Source: Desulfobacterales bacterium
GTDB taxonomy: Bacteria; Desulfobacterota; Desulfobacteria; Desulfobacterales; JAFDCJ01
NCBI GenBank assembly: GCA_020345785.1
Contig: CP070771.1
Span: 3,282,683-3,297,351, forward strand
Direction: 5' to 3'
DNA: 14,669 nt
Shown here in pieces: positions 7,679 through 13,340 of this stretch; the stretch's first letter is position 1; every line of letters starts with the position of its first letter. The translations under genes were made by a program, and so were the position numbers. The notes beneath the pieces are model-generated. The model had not been told where the DNA came from. It did not search any database and worked only from the letters and a program-made list of their open reading frames with translations.

Positions 7679-7996
7679 ATGGTAGAGGTTACCGAAGCAG
7701 CAAGCCAGCAGATTTCAGAGTATTTTAAGGATCGGGAGGTCGTGCCGATTCGTATTTTTCTCAATGAGGGGGGATGAGGCGGCCCTTCATTGGCAATGGC
7801 TCTGGATGAGCCTAAAGATACAGATAATGTTTACGATGTTAATGGATTCCAATTTATCATGGACAAAGAGTTTGATGAGAAAGCCAGGCCGGTGACGGTG
7901 GATTTTTTAGGTTACGGGTTTAAGATCAGCTCCAGCATCGACTTCGGTCCGGCTGCCGCCTGTTCGGGTTGCGGCAGCAGCAGCAGCTGTGGTTGA
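7679..7996 (+). CDS. HesB/IscA-like selenoprotein (selenocysteine at in-frame TGA 7775-7777)
   Basis: Small protein of 105 residues if the TGA at 7775-7777 is read as selenocysteine (residue 33). Upstream, ATG at 7679 has a perfect AAGGAGG Shine-Dalgarno sequence (7667-7673), and 32 codons translate as a HesB-type N-terminus ending IRIFLNEGG. The frame continues directly after the TGA with GGPSLAMALDEPKD. This places the TGA at the conserved first cysteine of the IscA/HesB fold (GGC-x-G). The C-terminus is cysteine- and serine-rich (CSGCGSSSSCG). A HesB-like selenoprotein family is known from bacterial genome surveys. The likely role is Fe-S cluster or metal handling, or a redox function, but none is proven. 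Ordinary gene calling would start at the internal ATG 7790 and lose the first 37 codons. It requires SelA, SelB, SelC and SelD elsewhere in the genome. The gene has its own promoter and terminator. Confidence 0.88.
7778..7812 (+). promoter_or_regulatory. Candidate bacterial SECIS element
   Basis: Downstream of the TGA, GGCTC (7798-7802) and GAGCC (7808-7812) form a perfect 5-bp stem with loop TGGAT, which has G in its second position, 25 nt after the TGA. An alternative closer hairpin is CATT-GGC-AATG (7788-7798), optionally extended by GCC/GGC. Bacterial SelB recognises such a small stem-loop with a G early in the loop, so either could serve. Confidence 0.5.
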
Positions 7997-8022
7997 TGGT
8001 TTAATTTCGCTGACAGCATAAT
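7993..8022 (+). promoter_or_regulatory. Possible promoter of the nitroreductase gene
   Basis: TTGATG (7993-7998), an 18-nt spacer and CATAAT (8017-8022, 5 of 6) lie between the selenoprotein stop and the terminator. Initiation near 8029 would fall inside the left arm of that terminator. It is the only visible way to express the next gene without readthrough. Confidence 0.3.
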
Positions 8023-8054
8023 AGGCAACACCTCAAGGTGTTGCCTTTTTTTTT
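8023..8054 (+). terminator. Strong intrinsic terminator after the selenoprotein gene
   Basis: A perfect 10-bp stem, AGGCAACACC (8023-8032) with GGTGTTGCCT (8037-8046), has a TCAA tetraloop and ends in a run of nine T (8046-8054). It lies 26 nt after the selenoprotein stop and 5 nt before the next ATG. Confidence 0.92.
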
Positions 8055-8059
8055 GCAAA

Positions 8060-9694
8060 ATGACACAACATGATGTGAAGAATATTGCCGAAAAGATCGT
8101 TGGCTACCACGAAGAAACCAAGCACCGTTACGAGCGCTATGCCAGGTCTGCGGGATATATGGATTGGGATAACCAGCCGAATCCCTTTCGATTCTATGAA
8201 CACACACGAATTGTTGAACTGCCGTTTCTAAAAGAAGATCCCCGGGCCGCATATCAGAATTTATACCAGCGGGGAAGCAACTCTCCCCGGGAATTTGACG
8301 TTGATACCATCGCCGGCTTGCTTGAGCTGTCATTGGGTTTGTCGGCCTGGAAAGCGGTGGGAAGATCGCGATGGTCTCTGCGCATAAATCCCTCCAGCGG
8401 CAATCTTCACCCCACAGAGGCCCACATCATCGTGCCACATATGCCAGCATTGCCGACAGGAATCTATCACTATAACGTTTTAACCCATTCTCTTGAAGAG
8501 CGTGCCGTGCTTGCTGAAGAAATTCAACAGCAAATTCGGGCGTATTTCGGGGCGGAAGGATTTCTGATCGGCCTGAGCAGTATTTTCTGGCGTGAATCCT
8601 GGAAATACGGAGAGCGCGCTTTTCGCTATTGCAATCACGATGTCGGGCATGCCCTGGCTGCTCTCAGTCTTGCAGCGAACCTGTTCGGCTGGAAAGTGAC
8701 GTATCTAAACGGGCTTTCAGATGAAGCACTTGATACCATATTGGGGTTTGACCAAACCCGGTTTGAAGATCTGGAAGAAGAGCATCCGGACCTGTTATGT
8801 TTCGTTCACCCATATGATTGTCATGAAATACCCCGCTCGCTGCCGCAACCTGTCATTTCAGCTTTCGCCAATCTCACTTTTAAGGGCACACCCAACACCC
8901 TGAGCAAACAACGGATCAACTGGGAGATCATTTACCAAACCGCAAAACTGACCCGCAAACCGCCGACCGCGCCAACAAGGTACGATTGCGGGAAGAGGGC
9001 CTGGCGCTATTTAGCGGACAGTCAACTCACAGCCGCGCAGATCATCCGCCAACGTCGCAGTGCCACTGCGTTTGACCGCAGCGGATCGGTGAGCAAAAAC
9101 CAATTCTTAGCCATGCTGGACAATACCCTGCCCCGCGGCACCTGCGCGCCCTTCGATGTTGAACTGATGCATCCTTCAATTCACCTGCTCATTTTCGTCC
9201 ATCATGTGGCGGATCTCGCACCCGGCTTATATCTTTTTCTGCGCCATGGGAAAAATATTGACCGCCTGAAAATGTCGGCACGATCCGGCTTTGTATGGCA
9301 GCCGATCGATAAGGAGTTTCCACTTTATCTACTGCAAGAAGGAAATTTCCGGCAGCAGGCCAAGACGGTCAGCTGCCATCAGGACATCGCCGGCGACGGT
9401 GCTTTTTCACTGGGCATGATCGCCGTGTTCAGCGATACGATTGGCAGTGCGCCCTATCGCTACCGGCAGCTTTTCTGGGAGACCGGGATGATCGGCCAGG
9501 TCTTATACCTGGAAGCTGAAGCCCACGGAGTTCGCGGAACGGGTATCGGGTGTTTCTTTGACGATGCCGTGCACGAAATCCTGGGAATTGAAGGCAATCA
9601 ATACCAGAGCTTATATCACTTCACCGTCGGAAAGCCGATTGAAGATTCCCGCCTCACCACCTACCCTGCTTACCACCATTTGAGTAACCGCTAA
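8060..9694 (+). CDS. SagB-type nitroreductase-family oxidoreductase with two tandem nitroreductase domains
   Basis: Predicted FMN-dependent oxidoreductase of 544 residues made of two nitroreductase-fold units. The N-terminus has the SagB-family signature YHEETKHRYERY followed by GYMDWDNQPNPFR (16-44), which fixes the start at 8060. Unit 1 (about 86-255) contains LRINPSSGNLHPTEAHI (107-123) and the helix AFRYCNHDVGHALAALSLAA (187-206). Unit 2 (about 327-525) begins with the FMN-site motif RQRRSATAFD (330-339) and includes YRYRQLFWETGMIGQVLYLE (466-485) and GTGIGCFFDD (493-502). SagB/ThcOx enzymes oxidise azolines in peptide natural products, but free-standing double-domain relatives without a cyclodehydratase or precursor peptide, as here, have unknown substrates. 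No Shine-Dalgarno sequence is visible: the ATG follows the T-run of the preceding terminator by 5 nt. Confidence 0.85.
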   Translation: MTQHDVKNIAEKIVGYHEETKHRYERYARSAGYMDWDNQPNPFRFYEHTRIVELPFLKEDPRAAYQNLYQRGSNSPREFDVDTIAGLLELSLGLSAWKAVGRSRWSLRINPSSGNLHPTEAHIIVPHMPALPTGIYHYNVLTHSLEERAVLAEEIQQQIRAYFGAEGFLIGLSSIFWRESWKYGERAFRYCNHDVGHALAALSLAANLFGWKVTYLNGLSDEALDTILGFDQTRFEDLEEEHPDLLCFVHPYDCHEIPRSLPQPVISAFANLTFKGTPNTLSKQRINWEIIYQTAKLTRKPPTAPTRYDCGKRAWRYLADSQLTAAQIIRQRRSATAFDRSGSVSKNQFLAMLDNTLPRGTCAPFDVELMHPSIHLLIFVHHVADLAPGLYLFLRHGKNIDRLKMSARSGFVWQPIDKEFPLYLLQEGNFRQQAKTVSCHQDIAGDGAFSLGMIAVFSDTIGSAPYRYRQLFWETGMIGQVLYLEAEAHGVRGTGIGCFFDDAVHEILGIEGNQYQSLYHFTVGKPIEDSRLTTYPAYHHLSNR

Positions 9695-9740
9695 TTTTAC
9701 ATGATTGCCAACAACATACTCCGTACCTATATTAACAGAC

Positions 9741-9851
9741 AGGCTAGGAAGCGGGGAAGCCATCAGGCTGGTAAGCAGGAAATAGACGGCTAACGGCAAA
9801 AGAATGCTCTTCAATACCCAAGCCTTCAGGCCTCCCAGCTTCCTGGCCTCC
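9741..9851. repeat. Gap element 6: opposed heptad arrays
   Basis: The left half (9741-9779) reads AGGCTAG, GAAGCGG, GGAAGCC, ATCAGGC. The right half (9817-9851) reads CCCAAGC, CTTCAGG, CCTCCCA, GCTTCCT, GGCCTCC. The reverse complement of the right half matches the left at about 23 of 31 positions. A small hairpin CTTGCT/AGCAAG follows at 9851-9871. An open frame crosses here on the minus strand but is not a gene. The right-half words CCTCCCA and GCTTCC- recur at 12231. Confidence 0.65.
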
Positions 9852-9931
9852 TTGCTTTTTTTAACAGCAAGACAAAATCGCGCAAATGATACTGCAGGAA
9901 TTACGGTATTGAATGAAAAAAGGAGTGAGTC

Positions 9932-12016
9932 ATGTCCCCCAACCATCTTATCAATGAAAAAAGTCCCTATCTGATCCAGCATGCCCATAATCCGGTGGAC
10001 TGGCATCCCTGGTCCGATGCCACTTTTGCCAAGGCCATTGCCGAAAACAAGCCCATTTTTCTTTCCATCGGCTACGCCACCTGCCACTGGTGTCATGTCA
10101 TGGAAAAAGAATCCTTTGAAGATCAGGAAACCGCGAACCACCTCAACGACACGTTTGTCTGCATTAAAGTGGATCGGGAAGAACGCCCCGACATCGACGC
10201 CGTGTATATGGCCGCCTGTCAGATGCTGACCGGCAGCGGCGGCTGGCCCTTGAGCATTTTGATGACTCCGCAAAAAAAGCCTTTTTTTGCCGCCACCTAT
10301 CTTCCCAAACAAAGCCGCCAGGGCCGCGCAGGCCTCATCGACATCTGCCGGCAGGTAAAAAAGCTCTGGTCCAACCAGAATGAGGAGGTCGAGGCCTCGG
10401 CCGCCAGGATTGCCGCCAATATGAATCAGGCTTTTGCCTATGCAGCCGCCGACGAGCCGGATGCCGCTTTGCTGGAGCAGGCTTACACGCAGATAAAAAA
10501 ATCCTTTGATTCGCAGCACGGCGGATTTGAACCCGCGCCCAAGTTTCCGACCCCTCATCGGCTGCTTTTTCTGCTGCGCTTCTACCATCGCAACGGGGAA
10601 TCGCATGCCCTGGAGATGGTCCAAAAAACGTTGACCGCCATGCGTTTGGGCGGAATCTGGGATCATGTCGGCTGCGGCTTTCACCGTTATTCCACCGATT
10701 CAAGGTGGCTGTTGCCTCATTTCGAAAAAATGCTTTATGATCAGGCCCTGATCGCCACCGCTTACCTTGAGGCTTATCAAATTGCCAAAGACCCCTTATT
10801 CGCCGAGACGGCCGCCGACATTTTCACCTATGTCCTGCGCGACATGACCTCTGTCCAAGGCGCCTTCTACTCGGCCGAAGACGCCGATAGCGAAGGCGAA
10901 GAAGGCAAGTTTTACGTTTGGACGTCGGAGGAGTTTCGGCGGGTGCTGGGCAGTGATGCCGCTCGCCAGTGGGAGACGATTTTCAGGTTGAGTCCCGAAG
11001 GCAATTTTGCCGATGAGGCCAGCCGGCAGAAAACCGGCGCCAACATCCTGCATTTGACGGCACCTTTGAGCAAATGGGCCGCCAAGCTGAATATAGCGGA
11101 AAATCAGCTGCGTGAGGAATGGGATAGAATCCGTAGCCAGTTATTTCATCACCGAGAAAAACGGATTCACCCCTTAAAAGACGACAAGATCCTGACCGAC
11201 TGGAACGGACTGATGATTGCGGCGCTGGCACTGGGAGCACGGATTTTAGACAAGCCCGAATATTCAAACGCCGCCCGCCGGGCCGCCGAGTTCATTCTGT
11301 CACAGATGACGGACAGCACCGGGCGGCTTTACCATCGTTACCGCGACGGTGAGTTGGCGGTAAAAGCTCAGGCCTCTGACTACGCCTTCTTAATTCTGGG
11401 ACTTTTGAGCCTGTATCAGACGACGTTTGATCTGGAATTTGCCGAAAAGGCTCGCGGGCTGCAGGAGATTATGATAGAGGATTTCTGGGATGGAAAAAAC
11501 GGCGGTTTTTACTCCACTTCCGGAGATAGTATGGATCTGCCGGTACGCCCGAAGGAGCTGTATGACGGGGCCATACCTTCAGCGAATTCGGTGGCCTTGC
11601 TCAATCTGGTGACATTGTTCCGATTGACGGGTGATCCGCGGTGGGAGGACCGGGCCCAGGCTCAGATTCGGGCTTTTGCCGGTACGCTGAAATCTCAACC
11701 CCAGGCCTTTGCCTATTTCTTGTGTGCGCTTGATTTTGCCCTGCGCCCCGGCCAGGAAGTAATTATCACCGGCGAACCGCAGGCAACGGACACCCGGCAA
11801 TTACTGGCGGCCTTGAACCTTAATTTTGCACCCAACAAAGTCGCGATTGTTAAATCCGACAAGAATGCCGAGCAGCTGGCCAGATTTGCCGGATACACGG
11901 ACGGCCTGCAGGTCATCGAAGGCAAAGCCACTGCCCACGTTTGCCGAAACGGTTCCTGCACCGATTCCACCACCGACACCCGGATCATGCTGGACCGGGT
12001 CTTGGGAAAACGGTAA
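9932..12016 (+). CDS. DUF255/YyaL-family protein: thioredoxin-like domain plus (alpha/alpha) barrel domain
   Basis: Large soluble protein of 694 residues, the usual family size, related to Bacillus YyaL and animal SPATA20. The N-terminal thioredoxin-like domain (about 3-165) starts [21 protein letters not shown] and carries the redox motif C51HWC54 in a highly conserved context ([14 protein letters not shown]), then [10 protein letters not shown] (80-89) and GSGGWPLSI (101-109). The rest is an all-helical barrel of the six-hairpin/epimerase kind, with [14 protein letters not shown] (197-210), [20 protein letters not shown] (240-259), [17 protein letters not shown] (314-330) and [14 protein letters not shown] (417-430). 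The biochemical function of this widespread family is not established; roles in thiol redox or carbohydrate binding are guesses. A good AAGGAG Shine-Dalgarno sequence at 9919-9924 supports the start. No signal peptide is seen. Confidence 0.93.
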   Translation: MSPNHLINEKSPYLIQHAHNPVDWHPWSDATFAKAIAENKPIFLSIGYATCHWCHVMEKESFEDQETANHLNDTFVCIKVDREERPDIDAVYMAACQMLTGSGGWPLSILMTPQKKPFFAATYLPKQSRQGRAGLIDICRQVKKLWSNQNEEVEASAARIAANMNQAFAYAAADEPDAALLEQAYTQIKKSFDSQHGGFEPAPKFPTPHRLLFLLRFYHRNGESHALEMVQKTLTAMRLGGIWDHVGCGFHRYSTDSRWLLPHFEKMLYDQALIATAYLEAYQIAKDPLFAETAADIFTYVLRDMTSVQGAFYSAEDADSEGEEGKFYVWTSEEFRRVLGSDAARQWETIFRLSPEGNFADEASRQKTGANILHLTAPLSKWAAKLNIAENQLREEWDRIRSQLFHHREKRIHPLKDDKILTDWNGLMIAALALGARILDKPEYSNAARRAAEFILSQMTDSTGRLYHRYRDGELAVKAQASDYAFLILGLLSLYQTTFDLEFAEKARGLQEIMIEDFWDGKNGGFYSTSGDSMDLPVRPKELYDGAIPSANSVALLNLVTLFRLTGDPRWEDRAQAQIRAFAGTLKSQPQAFAYFLCALDFALRPGQEVIITGEPQATDTRQLLAALNLNFAPNKVAIVKSDKNAEQLARFAGYTDGLQVIEGKATAHVCRNGSCTDSTTDTRIMLDRVLGKR

Positions 12017-12021
12017 GAACC

Positions 12022-12293
12022 GGGTTGCGGGTTGCGAGGTACGGGTTACGAGGTGCGGGGTGCGGAGTGTGCGGCGAGAGCATAGGGCATGGCGCATAGA
12101 GCATCGCGCAGAGGGCAGGAAAGTGGGAAGATGGGTCGCGCAAAAGGAGAGCGCTGCGCTTTAGGAGCGACCTGACGGCCTCGCGGAGCGCTGCGCTTGA
12201 TGGGAAGGAAACGGCCTTCCTTATTTCGCCTCCCAGCTTCCCGGCATCCAAGCTTTCCAGCGTTTCTGAACTATCAACTCAACCAACTGCATT
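12022..12293. repeat. Gap element 7: long heptad array, family B copies and opposed heptads
   Basis: From 12022 to 12119 fourteen uninterrupted heptads all begin with G: GGGTTGC, GGGTTGC, GAGGTAC, GGGTTAC, GAGGTGC, GGGGTGC, GGAGTGT, GCGGCGA, GAGCATA, GGGCATG, GCGCATA, GAGCATC, GCGCAGA, GGGCAGG. Two copies of the family B word GAGCGCTGCGCTT follow (12149-12161 and 12186-12198). The right side, about 12231-12293, is of opposite orientation: CCTCCCA, GCTTCCC, GGCATCC, and near the end CTATCAA, CTCAACC. This accounts for essentially the whole gap between the two genes. No promoter or ribosome binding site for the next gene is evident in it. Confidence 0.88.
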
Positions 12294-12296
12294 GTC

Positions 12297-13136
12297 ATGG
12301 ACGACCTGGAATTTAAAAATCTGACCAGCGAAGAATTTGACGAGTACCTGAAACATCACCGCGAAAATGATTATCTGGTAATTGATGTGCGTCAGGAGTC
12401 GGAATATGAACTGGGTCATATACCGGGTGCCAAGCTCATACCGCTGGTCGAAGTTGAAACCCGTCTGTTTTCACTGCCCGCCGACCGGGATTTGATCTTT
12501 TATTGCCAAAACGGCGGGCGCTCGCAATGGGCGGCTTCATTGGCGGGCGAAAGTGAGGTTAGTCAAAAAACGGTGTTTAATCTGATGGGCGGGCTTTTAA
12601 ACTGGCAAGGCCCAATCTTGACGGGGTATCCCAAAGTGCAAATTTTTGATAAGGACCAGGACCTTGAGCATCTGCTGACCACCGCAATGAACCTTGAAAA
12701 AGGTGCCTGGCGCTTTTATCGCTTTGCAAGCGACAAGTACAATGACGATCCCATCGGACGAACCTTCGAACAGATCTCCATTGCCGAGAAGGGGCATGCG
12801 ACGTTGATTTATCGTTTCTGGCAGAAATTCAAAACCAGTCCGCCGCCTTTTGATCAGCTGTATCACCGCTTGGCAGGCGATATTTTAGAAGGCGGTCAGA
12901 GTTTTGAAGAAGCCTGCAAAGTGCTCGAGGCTACGGTAAACCGAAGTTGTGCGGCGATGATCGACCTGGCACTCGTCATTGAATACACAGCCTTTGACCT
13001 TTACCGGACAATGGCCGAACGTACTGCTGATTCCGAGGCCCGGGAAACATTCTTGACCGTCGCCCAAGCCGAAAAAGCCCACATGCGCGCCTTGGCAAGA
13101 AGCATTGCGCAATGCCCGGACCGTGAAAATGTATGA
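12297..13136 (+). CDS. Rhodanese-ferritin-like (rubrerythrin-type diiron) fusion protein
   Basis: Cytoplasmic two-domain protein of 279 residues. Residues 5-112 are a rhodanese domain with VIDVRQESEYELGHIPGA (28-45) and the sulfur-accepting C70 in the loop CQNGGRS (70-76). Residues 120-272 are a four-helix ferritin-like domain with a full diiron ligand set: E134, E164 and H167 (AEKGH), E229 (IEYTAFDLY), and E259 and H262 (AEKAH). The pattern equals the ExxH pairs of rubrerythrin, but no rubredoxin domain is attached. A sulfur-transfer domain joined to a peroxide- or O2-reducing diiron site suggests a role in sulfide/persulfide or oxidative-stress chemistry in an anaerobe; this is inference. 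The start is fixed by an in-frame stop at 12267-12269, yet no Shine-Dalgarno sequence precedes it. Confidence 0.9.
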   Translation: MDDLEFKNLTSEEFDEYLKHHRENDYLVIDVRQESEYELGHIPGAKLIPLVEVETRLFSLPADRDLIFYCQNGGRSQWAASLAGESEVSQKTVFNLMGGLLNWQGPILTGYPKVQIFDKDQDLEHLLTTAMNLEKGAWRFYRFASDKYNDDPIGRTFEQISIAEKGHATLIYRFWQKFKTSPPPFDQLYHRLAGDILEGGQSFEEACKVLEATVNRSCAAMIDLALVIEYTAFDLYRTMAERTADSEARETFLTVAQAEKAHMRALARSIAQCPDRENV

Positions 13137-13160
13137 ACGCCTGAATTGAACGTTTCAAAT

Positions 13161-13325
13161 TAGAAGCTATCTCAAAAAAGTCTTTTGTCCCAAACTCTTT
13201 GTTGGTGCCTCGTTTTAAATCCTCGAAATACTGATGTATTCCTGCGGCTTAAAACTCAGCCCCGCCGCGATTCTTGTCCGCCTCTGGAGGATTGAACCAA
13301 AATCCTTTTTTTGAGATGACTTCTA
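13161..13325. repeat. MITE-like inverted-repeat element, about 165 bp
   Basis: The ends are imperfect inverted repeats of about 35 nt: the left begins TAGAAGCTATCTCAAAAAA (13161-13179), and the reverse complement of the right end begins TAGAAGTCATCTCAAAAAA (13325-13307). Pairing continues inward (TTTTG, CAA). The outermost TA on each side could be a duplicated TA target, as made by IS630/Tc1-mariner transposases. The centre has small stems: AATAC-TGAT-GTATT, TTTTAA/TTAAAA and CCTC-TG-GAGG. No open reading frame lies inside. It fills the gap between the rhodanese fusion and the aldehyde dehydrogenase; its right end is 2 nt before the purine-rich ribosome binding site of the latter. Confidence 0.7.
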
Positions 13326-13340
13326 GGAAAGGGTGACAGT

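Noticed and set aside
7775..7777. TGA as a true stop or nonsense mutation (pseudogene)
   Set aside because: The frame and family similarity continue intact on both sides, the TGA is at the expected cysteine, and a good ribosome binding site and hairpin are present. Selenocysteine is the better explanation, pending a check for the Sec machinery.
9611..10684. 357-codon open frame on the minus strand
   Set aside because: It runs antisense through the well-conserved DUF255 gene, across a repeat-bearing gap, and into the end of the nitroreductase gene. Its product resembles no family, and the intergenic part derives from heptad repeats.
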